A DNA stretch of 64,000 nt, from NCBI RefSeq assembly GCF_002976435.1, contig NZ_PUGF01000003.1:1-64000 (forward strand), written 5' to 3'. Origin of the DNA: Solimicrobium silvestre (lineage in GTDB: Bacteria; Pseudomonadota; Gammaproteobacteria; Burkholderiales; Burkholderiaceae_D). Made by a program: the position numbers and the translations under genes. Under the pieces are notes generated by a model. The model did not search any database, was not told where the DNA came from, and saw only the letters and a program-made list of their open reading frames with translations. Of this stretch, positions 45,675 to 54,024 are shown one piece after another (the first letter of the stretch is position 1; each line of letters opens with the position of its first letter).

Positions 45675-45766
45675 CTGGATTCGCTTCCAGAACAACCCGT
45701 GTTTGGCATGCACTAAATAATGCCACCCAATCAAATCTAATACCGATTCAATAAAGAGGAACCATC

Positions 45767-46846
45767 TTGAAACCTTCGATGCTGACCAAGCTCGACCACT
45801 TAGCCGAACGGCTGGTTGAAATTAACCAATTATTGATGCAAGAAGGTAGCACATCCAATATGGATAACTACCGTAAGCTCAACCGCGAACATGCTGAATT
45901 GACGCCGGTTGTGGAGCTGTATCATCGCTACCAGCAAACGCAACTAGACATAGATTCAGCGCAGGAAATGATGTCTGATCCGGACATGAAAGAATTTGCG
46001 CAAGAAGAAATTGCCAATGCCAAAGCGGTCATGGAAACCCTGGACGGCGAATTGCAAACGATGTTGCTGCCGAAAGATCCTAACGACGAACGCAATATTA
46101 TTCTGGAAATTCGCGCTGGTACCGGCGGTGATGAATCGGCCTTATTTTCCGGCGATTTACTGCGCATGTACACGCGTTATGCCGAACGCAATCGCTGGCA
46201 GGTTGAGATGATGTCAGAGTCACCTTCCGACTTGGGCGGCTATAAAGAAGTAATTATCCGGATTGCCGGTTTGGGTGCCTATTCCAAGCTCAAATTTGAA
46301 TCCGGCGGACATCGCGTGCAGCGTGTGCCAGCGACCGAAACCCAAGGCCGGATTCACACCTCAGCCTGCACCGTTGCAGTGATGCCCGAGGCAGATGAAT
46401 TAACCGACGTCATTATTAATACTTCCGATTTACGGATCGACACCTTCCGCGCCTCCGGTGCCGGTGGTCAGCATATTAACAAGACCGATTCGGCGGTACG
46501 CTTAACCCATATGCCGACCGGAATTGTGGTCGAATGCCAGGATGGTCGCAGCCAACATCAAAATAAAGCCCAGGCGATGCGCGTGTTAGCGAGCCGTATT
46601 ATGGACGGGCAACTGCGCGCCAAACAAGCCAAGGAAGCCGCTACGCGTAAAAGTTTGATCGGCTCAGGTGACCGCAGCGAGCGAATTCGCACGTATAATT
46701 TCCCGCAAGGCCGGATGACAGATCACCGAATTAATCTCACTTTATACAAGCTTGATTTTATAATGGACGGCGATTTAACCGATCTGACTAATGCGTTATT
46801 GGCGGAACATCAGGCGGAGTTATTAGCGCAACTGGCTGGCAATTAA
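45767..46846 (+). CDS. prfA: Peptide chain release factor 1
   Basis: 359 aa. It recognises UAA/UAG stop codons. The catalytic G-G-Q loop ([15 protein letters not shown], ~residues 226-240) and the anticodon-like PxT region ([14 protein letters not shown]) are present. I chose TTG 45767 because AGAGGA is 6 nt upstream and the resulting MKPSMLTKL matches relatives; ATG 45779 would drop four residues. Use of TTG for a release factor start is notable. Substrate for PrmC methylation, encoded nearby. Confidence 0.95.
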   Translation: MKPSMLTKLDHLAERLVEINQLLMQEGSTSNMDNYRKLNREHAELTPVVELYHRYQQTQLDIDSAQEMMSDPDMKEFAQEEIANAKAVMETLDGELQTMLLPKDPNDERNIILEIRAGTGGDESALFSGDLLRMYTRYAERNRWQVEMMSESPSDLGGYKEVIIRIAGLGAYSKLKFESGGHRVQRVPATETQGRIHTSACTVAVMPEADELTDVIINTSDLRIDTFRASGAGGQHINKTDSAVRLTHMPTGIVVECQDGRSQHQNKAQAMRVLASRIMDGQLRAKQAKEAATRKSLIGSGDRSERIRTYNFPQGRMTDHRINLTLYKLDFIMDGDLTDLTNALLAEHQAELLAQLAGN

Positions 46847-46900
46847 GCTGTTGCAGAATAAAAGTACATTCAACATATACTATTTAATTAAGGTTGCTTT

Positions 46901-47380
46901 ATGAAGAAAACACAAATCGCGTTACTGATTACTGCCATTGCCAGCCTAGCGATCGTCGGCGGTGCCTTGTATTTCCAAATTGTTGAACGGATGCCGCCAT
47001 GTCCGTTATGCATTATCCAGCGCTATGCTTTTATTCTGTTAGCAATCGGTAGTTTAATCGGCATGGCCGGCCCTGCTTTACTACGCAAAATCGGCTGCTG
47101 CCTCGGCTTGTATGCCTCCATTAGCGGCGCAGGCGTGGCGCTGCATCAACTGTATGTCATTGCCCATCCAGATATTAAATGCGGTATTGATCCGGTTCAA
47201 ACTGCGGTAAATAGCTTGCCCTTTGCGAGCTGGTTGCCGACGGTGTTTTCTGCCGAAGGTTTGTGCGGAACGCCTTATGATCCATTTTTTGGACTCGTAT
47301 TGCCGCAATGGTCGTTGTTGTGGTTTGTGGTGTTTACCGTGGTGTTGCTGCTGGTGTTATTTAAGAGTAAAAAGCAATAA
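46901..47380 (+). CDS. dsbB: Disulfide bond formation protein B
   Basis: 159 aa inner-membrane protein with four hydrophobic segments. The first periplasmic loop has the redox pair C34-P-L-C37, and the second has Cys94 and Cys122, the pair that passes oxidising equivalents to DsbA. Arg in IIQRYAF is the quinone-linked residue. It reoxidises DsbA at the expense of quinone. It is inserted between prfA and prmC, 54 bp after prfA. Confidence 0.93.
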   Translation: MKKTQIALLITAIASLAIVGGALYFQIVERMPPCPLCIIQRYAFILLAIGSLIGMAGPALLRKIGCCLGLYASISGAGVALHQLYVIAHPDIKCGIDPVQTAVNSLPFASWLPTVFSAEGLCGTPYDPFFGLVLPQWSLLWFVVFTVVLLLVLFKSKKQ

Positions 47381-47386
47381 TCTGAT

Positions 47387-47503
47387 GCGTAGGGTGGGCA
47401 CGGTTTTGTGCCCACGCGTAACAGTAAATAAACAACGGATTTAATTTACGAATAGTTTTGATCGAAAATAACGCGTGGGCACAAAACCGTGCCCACCCTA
47501 CGC
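47387..47503. repeat. 33-bp perfect inverted repeat
   Basis: Bases 47387-47419 are exactly reverse-complementary to 47471-47503, separated by 51 bp. Each arm contains the smaller palindrome GTGGGCAC-N6-GTGCCCAC. Similar GGGTGGGCAC...GTGCCCAC units are widely dispersed in proteobacterial chromosomes. It lies between dsbB and prmC and would form a strong hairpin in a read-through transcript. Confidence 0.9.
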
Positions 47504-47565
47504 CAATTTCAATCAAAGAATACTCTGGGATTTTCACGTAACCCCACCCAACTCAATCCAAATAC

Positions 47566-48429
47566 ATGTCCCAACACAGCATCGCCAACCTACTCAACAG
47601 CACAACCGCAGCAGGCACGTTGCCCGCATTAGAAACGCGTTTGCTAATGATGCATGTGTTAAATAAAACCCGTATTCAATTAATTACCCAAGCCGATTAC
47701 GAGCTGTCTGACTCCGAATTAAACGCGCTGCAACTGCTCATTGACCGTCGCGTGCAAGGTGAGCCAATCGCCTACTTAATCGGCCAACGTGAATTTTTTG
47801 GCTTGATGTTGCAAGTCACTCCCGACGTATTAATTCCTCGGCCAGATACTGAGTTATTAGTTGAACTCGGGCTGCAGTACGCGCCGCCTAATTCCACTGT
47901 GCTCGACCTTGGTACCGGCTCTGGTGCGATTGCAATTGCACTTGCCCATCAACGCGCCGATTTGCAGGTTTGGGCTTGCGACATCAGCCAGGCCGCGTTG
48001 GCGGTCGCACAGAACAATGCCGTTACTCATCAATGCAAAATCACTCTATTGAAAAGCGACTGGTACGCACAATTACCAGACATGCAGTGGCAAACCATTG
48101 TTTCCAACCCGCCGTATATTGTTCAACATGACCCGCATTTAAGTCAGGGTGATTTACGCTTTGAGCCAATCAATGCGTTGACTGACCATGCGGATGGTTT
48201 ATCGGCATATCGCCAGTTAATTGCCGGAGCCGTCTCGCGCTTAACCGAAGATGGCTGGCTGTTGCTCGAACATGGCTACGATCAGGCGCAGGCGGTACGT
48301 GCTTTGCTCACCGAGCATCAATTCATCAACGTACAAAGCTGGTGTGATATTGCCGGCATCGAGCGGGTATCTGTTGGGCAACGCCACAGCATCCCCTCAC
48401 CGACATTTTTATCAAAAATACCAAACTAA
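47566..48429 (+). CDS. prmC: Release factor glutamine methyltransferase PrmC
   Basis: 287 aa SAM-dependent enzyme that N5-methylates the Gln of the GGQ motif in release factors 1 and 2. The N-terminal helical domain is at ~1-80; SAM motif VLDLGTGSGAIAIALA at ~114-129; catalytic N-P-P-Y (SNPPYIV) at ~184. Full length. It lies downstream of prfA, separated by dsbB and the inverted repeat. Confidence 0.95.
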   Translation: MSQHSIANLLNSTTAAGTLPALETRLLMMHVLNKTRIQLITQADYELSDSELNALQLLIDRRVQGEPIAYLIGQREFFGLMLQVTPDVLIPRPDTELLVELGLQYAPPNSTVLDLGTGSGAIAIALAHQRADLQVWACDISQAALAVAQNNAVTHQCKITLLKSDWYAQLPDMQWQTIVSNPPYIVQHDPHLSQGDLRFEPINALTDHADGLSAYRQLIAGAVSRLTEDGWLLLEHGYDQAQAVRALLTEHQFINVQSWCDIAGIERVSVGQRHSIPSPTFLSKIPN

Positions 48430-48491
48430 GCCACGCAACCCGTATTTTTCTTGTACAGTAACCATTCTTTTGAATTGTCTACCAGGATTCC

Positions 48492-50780
48492 ATGCGCTAT
48501 TTCATCGCCCTTTTTATCGTGCTTTTGAGCTTAGCTTATTTTCCTGTAGTTGCCCAAGAAAATACTCCTGACATTCCAACTAAATCCAATCCTAAAATTT
48601 GCGTCGTCTTATCCGGCGGCGGTGCGCGTGGCTTTGCGCATATCGGCGTTTTAAAATATCTGGAAGAACAGCACATTCCTGTTCATTGCATAGCAGGAAC
48701 CAGCATGGGTGCAGTGATCGGCGGGCTGTACGCATCCGGCATGTCGGCCAACGAAATTGAACAACGCCTCAACGAAATTAAATTAGGCGATGTCGCTTTG
48801 GATATTGTCGACCGGCGCAAAATTTCTCAAACCCTACGTGAAGATGATATTAACTACCCGATCAGCGGCACCTTCGGCTTAAGCAAAAACGGCGTAACCT
48901 TACCGCTAGGCGCAGTACAGGCGAATCAGTTTTTAGAACTGCTGCACAATTGGACTGCGCATCTTCCGCCCGACATCGCGTTTGACCAATTACCAATACC
49001 ATTCCGCGCCGTTGCCACCGATTTAGAAACCGGTGAAATGGTAGTGTTTGACAAAGGCCCCATCCACAATGCAATACGCGCCAGTATGGCCGCGCCGGGT
49101 GTTTTTGCACCGATTGAAATTAATGGCCACTTATTAAGCGACGGCGGTTTAGTGCGTAATTTACCCGTCGATATTGCACGCAGCATGGGCGCCGACGTCA
49201 TCATTGCCGTCAACATTGGCACGCCATTATTACCCCGCCAAGACTTGCAAAGTTTTTTCAATATCAGCAAACAAATGGTGAATATCCTCACCGAACAAAA
49301 CGTCAATGAACAAAAAAAAATACTACTACCTACCGACGTTTTAATTGATCCTAATTTAGGCGACATCAATTTTATGGATTTCCCGCGCGCGATTGAAGCC
49401 GTCGACATCGGCTATAAAGCAGCGCAGTCTATGCACGACAAACTGGCGCTGTTATCGGTCGAGCCGGCAAGCTATTCGGCACAACTCAAAGCGCGAACAA
49501 TTCCGGATTTACATCCAATAACCATTGCGTTTGTCGATGTGCATAGTAAAGGTAAAATTCCGCCCGACGATATCCGCCGTCAACTGAATATCCCGATCGG
49601 CTCTATCTACAATGCCGAAGACATTAACAAGCGTATTACCCCATTAATTAATTCCCGCAACTTTGATAGCGTGGTGCATTCCTTAGTACAACGCGACGGT
49701 GAATATGGAGTACAAATTGATGCCACCGAACGCAGCTGGGGACCCAACTTTGTTCGCGTAGGCTTAGCAATGAGCACCGGTTTTGACGGCGTTAGCGGCT
49801 TTGAATTGCAAGTGGGGCATCGCTTGCCAGCAATCACCGACAGCGGCCTGGAATGGCGCAATGACCTTCAGTTTGGCTACGCCTACGGCATCCGCTCCGA
49901 ACTACGCCAACCGCTGATTGTGCGCGAAGGCATGTACGTCGCGCCGTATATCAACGCGCAAATGAAACCGCTCAATCTGTATTCCGATAACACCCGGGTA
50001 GCCGAATACGCCATGCAAACATCGCAAATCGGACTCGATCTTGGCATACCGATCGGCGCCAATGCCAGCCTGGGCGAAATCCGCACTGGCTTCTTTGCAA
50101 GCCACACGGATTTGCGTCCTAAATTAGGCGGTTTAGTGACAGAACAATCCGACGGCAATACCAGCATAACCAGCTTACCCTGGGGGAAAACGGATGAGTT
50201 TGCGCTACATACCCGCTTCACTATTGACCAGCTCGACACCCCAGTTTTCCCGCGTGACGGTTATCGACTTGGCGGTGAACTAATCGCCGGGCTAAATCGA
50301 ACCAGTAGTGACTCAAGCACTCTGGATACGCATAACGATTTACGCGGTTTTCAACAAGCCACTGTCGACTCCACGTGGGCCGACAGCGCCGAAGACCATA
50401 GTATTAATTTAAGCATGCAAGCTGGCGCACGCTATCAATCCGGTTCGCCTATCCCGGGAGTTGGCTTATCGCTTGGAGGCTTCCAGCGCTTAACCGCTTA
50501 CCAGCCAGATCAATTCATCGGCAATTATTTGGTTTACGGTAACGCCACGTATTTATTCCGCGCCGTGAATTTTGGCATGGCCGGCGAAGCCGCCTTTGTC
50601 GGCACATCATTAGAAGTCGGCAATGCCGGCAATTTCAAATCTGACTTCCAGTTAGCCAATTTACGAAAAAGCCTGAGTGTCTTTGTCGGCGCCAATACCT
50701 TCATGGGCCCAGTTCATTTTGGTATAGCGATTGCCCCGGCCGGTGCGTTTAATTTGTTTTTGCAATTGGGACGGCAATAA
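48492..50780 (+). CDS. Patatin-like phospholipase with outer-membrane barrel (PlpD-like)
   Basis: 762 aa. The signal peptide ends FPVVAQE. The patatin domain at ~36-320 has oxyanion GGGARG (42-47), nucleophile Ser71 in G-T-S-M-G and catalytic Asp in LSDGGLV (~218). A POTRA-like segment at ~345-420 and a C-terminal bacterial surface antigen beta-barrel of 16 strands (~430-762, ending LFLQLGRQ) follow. This is the type Vd autotransporter architecture. The lipase is probably displayed or secreted across the outer membrane. Confidence 0.92.
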   Translation: MRYFIALFIVLLSLAYFPVVAQENTPDIPTKSNPKICVVLSGGGARGFAHIGVLKYLEEQHIPVHCIAGTSMGAVIGGLYASGMSANEIEQRLNEIKLGDVALDIVDRRKISQTLREDDINYPISGTFGLSKNGVTLPLGAVQANQFLELLHNWTAHLPPDIAFDQLPIPFRAVATDLETGEMVVFDKGPIHNAIRASMAAPGVFAPIEINGHLLSDGGLVRNLPVDIARSMGADVIIAVNIGTPLLPRQDLQSFFNISKQMVNILTEQNVNEQKKILLPTDVLIDPNLGDINFMDFPRAIEAVDIGYKAAQSMHDKLALLSVEPASYSAQLKARTIPDLHPITIAFVDVHSKGKIPPDDIRRQLNIPIGSIYNAEDINKRITPLINSRNFDSVVHSLVQRDGEYGVQIDATERSWGPNFVRVGLAMSTGFDGVSGFELQVGHRLPAITDSGLEWRNDLQFGYAYGIRSELRQPLIVREGMYVAPYINAQMKPLNLYSDNTRVAEYAMQTSQIGLDLGIPIGANASLGEIRTGFFASHTDLRPKLGGLVTEQSDGNTSITSLPWGKTDEFALHTRFTIDQLDTPVFPRDGYRLGGELIAGLNRTSSDSSTLDTHNDLRGFQQATVDSTWADSAEDHSINLSMQAGARYQSGSPIPGVGLSLGGFQRLTAYQPDQFIGNYLVYGNATYLFRAVNFGMAGEAAFVGTSLEVGNAGNFKSDFQLANLRKSLSVFVGANTFMGPVHFGIAIAPAGAFNLFLQLGRQ

Positions 50781-50816
50781 TTAACAAAATGAGTTAAATG
50801 CGAAGGCCAGGGACTA

Positions 50817-51125
50817 ATGAAAGCTCCTGCAATATATTTGTTAGCAAACCAGCGCAATGGTACCTTGTACATCGGCGTCACTTCTGATTTGATACAAGGG
50901 GCCTGGCAACATCGGGAGGGAATAGCGCAAGGTTTCACGCATCAACATCAAGTTAAAACGCTGGTCTGGCACGAACAACACGAAACGATGGAAAGTGCAA
51001 TCACGCGCGAGAAAGCACTCAAGAAATGGAACCGGAAGTGGAAATTACGCCTGATTGAGAAATTCAATCCTGAATGGAAAGATTTGTGGCTCGAAATCAC
51101 GGGGCAGGAATCATCATCCCATTAA
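50817..51125 (+). CDS. GIY-YIG nuclease-domain protein
   Basis: 102 aa. The motif IYLLANQRNGTLYIGVTSD (~residues 6-24) is the GIY-YIG core, with the second motif around H...ETMESAITREKALKKWNRKWK, the conserved Glu/Lys-Trp section of the UPF0213 type. Single-domain members are usually stand-alone DNA repair or mobile-element-associated nucleases; the function is unknown. Its start lies 37 bp after the patatin gene. Confidence 0.88.
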   Translation: MKAPAIYLLANQRNGTLYIGVTSDLIQGAWQHREGIAQGFTHQHQVKTLVWHEQHETMESAITREKALKKWNRKWKLRLIEKFNPEWKDLWLEITGQESSSH

Positions 51126-51301
51126 ACATCGCCATTCCAACAAACAGCGTCATCTCCGAGTGCTTTAGTCGGGGATCCAGCGCCCTTCCCCCTCGTGCAA
51201 AGCACGACTGACCAGACACTATTCCTCTTGTGCAGGTACTCACATCGTTAAAGGGACACAGGACACACAATACCTTGAATGCTAGATTAACGAGCTCCTG
51301 G

Positions 51302-51321
51302 ATTCCCGCCTACGCGGGAAT
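51302..51321. repeat. Dispersed hairpin element (ATTCCCGC...GCGGGAAT)
   Basis: 8-bp stem with a 4-nt loop (CTAC) followed by GACGTTAAT. Related copies are at 53246-53273 and, degraded, at 56397-56424. This is the common proteobacterial hairpin family seen between genes. The remainder of 51126-51436 holds no gene that I can recognise. Confidence 0.8.
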
Positions 51322-51436
51322 GACGTTAATGGAAGGTATGAGGGTGCAATCATTATTATCTTCATCACATCAGCAACCCGCTTTGCTTCAAAGACCATTT
51401 TAGTTAAAATGCAGTCTGACATTTCCAGGGAATAAT

Positions 51437-53179
51437 ATGAAAAAAATAATAAGCAGCATCGCCATAGCACTGGCGTGTACAGCGGCGTACGCCAACACCC
51501 CACAACTAGACACCTTATTTGAATCAGACTGGCAATGGACGTTAAGCCACTCGCCGGAAACAGCCACCACCTTGGGCGACAACCGCTACAACCATAAGCT
51601 CTCCAATACCAGCTTAGCCGCCGCGCGCGTCTACAACAAACATCAACAAGATATGTTAAAAGAAGCGCTTAAAATTAAGCGCGACAGTTTAAGCGGGCAA
51701 GAACTGATCTCCTACGACCAGTTTGTGCTGGAAAAGCAGCAAGCAATCCGCGCCGCTGAGTTGTATCCCTACACAGTACAGCCCATTACACAAATTGATG
51801 GCTTGCAAATTACGTTACCAAGTCTGGTATCGCAAACCCCGTTTAATAACGCCTTTGATTACCATAACTATTTAGCGCGCTTGCATGCGATTCCCGCTTA
51901 CGTGGATGGCATTATTGAACAGCTTCAAGAAAACATGAAAACCGGCTGGGTTGCCCCAAAAGTTATCATCGCACCAGTTCCAGGGCAGCTACATGATTTA
52001 CGTCTACATTTAGATGAAAGCGAATTTGGTACACCGTTCCATCACATTCCAGCCAATGTTCCACGCCCTGAAGTATTTGCCGCACGCGGTAAAAAAGAGT
52101 TGTCTGAGCACGTGGCACCAGCGTTATTAAAACTGGAAAATTTCCTCATCACCCAATATTTGCCAGCCTGCCGCGACAGCATTGCTGCATCCAGCCTGCC
52201 AGCCGGAATGCCATACTATGATTTCATGGTTAAAAATGGCACCACCACCGATTTAACTGCACAACAAATTCACGACATTGGTTTGACTGAAGTAGCGCGG
52301 ATTAAAGCAGAAATGCAAAGAGTCATGGATCAGGTTGGCTTCAAAGGCAGCTTTGCTGAATTTACGGTTTTCCTGAATACCGACCCACGTTTTTTCTACA
52401 CCAATTCTGATGATTTATTAAACGGTTTCCGCGACATCATCGCGCACGTTTATCAAGTCTTGCCGACCATGTTTGCCCATCTGCCTAAAGCGCAAGCCGA
52501 AGTCAAACCGATTCCGCTATTAGGTTCCGAACAGCAGCCCGCCGCCTATTACAATCCCGGTCCGGATGATGGCAGCCGCTCAGGTTATTTTGCGGTCAAC
52601 GTCTCCAACTTAAATACCCGCGCCAAATGGGAAATGGAAACGTTAACGCTGCATGAAGCAATTCCTGGCCACCATTTACAAATCAGTATCGCTAAAGAAG
52701 CGACCGACTTGCCTAAATTCCGACGCAACGGCTGGTACAACGCGTTTGGCGAAGGCTGGGCTTTGTATTCCGAAGGCTTGGGCTATGAAATGGGCTTTTA
52801 TAAAGACCCTTATTCCAAATTCGGCAATTTAAATGATGAACTCTTCCGCGCTGCGCGTTTAGTAGTGGATACCGGCATTCACGCGTTAGGCTGGAGCCGT
52901 GAACAAGCAATTACATATTTAAATGAAAATACCGCCAACCCGCCGAACGACAATCAGGTAGAAATTGACCGCTACATCGCCTGGCCTGGACAAGCGCTGG
53001 GTTACAAAATCGGCCAATTAAAAATCAACCAGTTACGCGCCAAAGCGACTACTGCATTAGGCGATAAATTTGATCTGCGCGCCTTCCACAACGCCGTCAT
53101 CGACAATGGCCCGATCCCGTTGTCGGTACTGGAAACGCAGATTGATTTGTGGATTAGTCAGCAGCAAGCGAAGCATTAA
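51437..53179 (+). CDS. DUF885-family secreted protein (putative metallopeptidase)
   Basis: 580 aa. The signal peptide MKKIISSIAIALACTAAYA is followed by a helical DUF885 domain covering nearly all the protein. The segment LTLHEAIPGHHLQ has the H-E-x-x-x-x-H-H arrangement thought to bind zinc in this family, and YSEGLGYEMGFYKDP downstream supplies a possible third ligand. Periplasmic or extracellular; substrate unknown. Probably monocistronic. Confidence 0.88.
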   Translation: MKKIISSIAIALACTAAYANTPQLDTLFESDWQWTLSHSPETATTLGDNRYNHKLSNTSLAAARVYNKHQQDMLKEALKIKRDSLSGQELISYDQFVLEKQQAIRAAELYPYTVQPITQIDGLQITLPSLVSQTPFNNAFDYHNYLARLHAIPAYVDGIIEQLQENMKTGWVAPKVIIAPVPGQLHDLRLHLDESEFGTPFHHIPANVPRPEVFAARGKKELSEHVAPALLKLENFLITQYLPACRDSIAASSLPAGMPYYDFMVKNGTTTDLTAQQIHDIGLTEVARIKAEMQRVMDQVGFKGSFAEFTVFLNTDPRFFYTNSDDLLNGFRDIIAHVYQVLPTMFAHLPKAQAEVKPIPLLGSEQQPAAYYNPGPDDGSRSGYFAVNVSNLNTRAKWEMETLTLHEAIPGHHLQISIAKEATDLPKFRRNGWYNAFGEGWALYSEGLGYEMGFYKDPYSKFGNLNDELFRAARLVVDTGIHALGWSREQAITYLNENTANPPNDNQVEIDRYIAWPGQALGYKIGQLKINQLRAKATTALGDKFDLRAFHNAVIDNGPIPLSVLETQIDLWISQQQAKH

Positions 53180-53189
53180 TAAGTCAATG

Positions 53190-53238
53190 CGGTATCAATA
53201 CAAGTAAGCACACTTTTGTGTCACTCGCATTGATACCG
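53190..53238. terminator. Long imperfect hairpin after the DUF885 gene
   Basis: Outer arms CGGTATCAAT (53190-53199) and ATTGATACCG (53229-53238), plus an inner ACAC-TTTT-GTGT stem-loop at 53209-53220. It begins 11 bp after the stop codon. There is little T-run beyond it, so it may be a degenerate terminator or a stability element. Confidence 0.45.
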
Positions 53239-53245
53239 TCAAAAT

Positions 53246-53273
53246 CGTCATCCTCGCGCAGGCGAGAATGACG
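53246..53273. repeat. Dispersed hairpin element, second copy
   Basis: CGTCATCCTCGC (53246-53257), loop GCAG, GCGAGAATGACG (53262-53273), with one mismatch in the stem. Same family as 51302-51321. Confidence 0.7.
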
Positions 53274-53289
53274 TTAATATGTAGTCACT

Positions 53290-53568
53290 TTAATACACCC
53301 GATCATGGTCGCCCACATCCACGGGAATAATCATGGTCTCTGTTATCAGCAGCTCCAGCGTAATCCGATAACTTAAATTAATCGAAACAGAATGCAACCC
53401 AGTTAAACGACCTTGCAGAGGGTGCAAGCGTAATGACGGATGATGTGGATTTGCTTCCAGCAATTCTAAAGTTTTAAGGTATTGTCGGGCCAGCTCTGGA
53501 TGCTGTTTTAGAAATTTTTTAGCACGACGCTCATAGGCTGCCGTGAACCGCAATGTATAACTCATCAA
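53290..53568 (-). CDS. RelE/ParE-superfamily toxin
   Basis: 92 aa. The N-terminal LRFTAAYERRAKKFLKQHPEL and the central HPLQGRLTGLHSVSINLSYRI match the RelE/ParE plasmid-stabilisation fold. Likely an mRNA interferase or gyrase inhibitor; residues alone do not decide which. It overlaps the antitoxin gene by 4 bp (ATGA), the standard coupling of these pairs. Confidence 0.88.
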   Translation of the reverse strand: MMSYTLRFTAAYERRAKKFLKQHPELARQYLKTLELLEANPHHPSLRLHPLQGRLTGLHSVSINLSYRITLELLITETMIIPVDVGDHDRVY

Positions 53569-53822
53569 TCATCAGCTAACAAGCGCGCCACATGTGCGTC
53601 CGCCGAGCCATCTACAAAACGTCCCGCCGTGACATCGGCACGGCTTTCTGCCAAGGCCGCTTCTAACTCACATTCACGCAAGTGATTGTAATGATCTAAT
53701 TCCATCACCACAAACCGAGCATGGCCACGCACTGACACAATCGCCTCAGTATGGTCTTGCAAAATCGCCTCAATCGCAGCAATTCCCTTGGTTTTTAAAT
53801 CATTGGCAGTAATGTGTGGCAT
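53565..53822 (-). CDS. Phd/YefM-family antitoxin
   Basis: 85 aa. The N-terminal ITANDLKTKGIAAIEAIL and VRGHARFVVMELDHYNHLRE match the Phd/YefM DNA-binding domain. The acidic C-terminus should wrap and neutralise the toxin encoded immediately downstream. It normally represses its own promoter; AT-rich palindromes lie just upstream (53850-53898). Confidence 0.88.
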   Translation of the reverse strand: MPHITANDLKTKGIAAIEAILQDHTEAIVSVRGHARFVVMELDHYNHLRECELEAALAESRADVTAGRFVDGSADAHVARLLADD

Positions 53823-53849
53823 AGCTGGCTCACCTTGTTAGAATAATGC

Positions 53850-53898
53850 GATTAATTATACGCTTAATCACATTATTAATAGCATGATTAATGATGTG
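53850..53898. promoter_or_regulatory. Toxin-antitoxin operator candidates
   Basis: Two inverted repeats: GATTAA-N8-TTAATC (53850-53869) and CACATTATTAAT-N6-ATTAATGATGTG (53869-53898, one mismatch). They lie 28-76 bp upstream of the antitoxin start, where autorepression sites of Phd/YefM systems are found. Confidence 0.5.
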
Positions 53899-54024
53899 AT
53901 AACTACCTCTAAAAGTACTGTATTTCAAGAAAGATCTACTCTTTCAATTAGCACCTGTCAAGACTGGCGCAATTGCTCAAAAACGGTATGATCTGCGCTT
54001 GTCTCTTTTTCCTGAATTGTTTGT

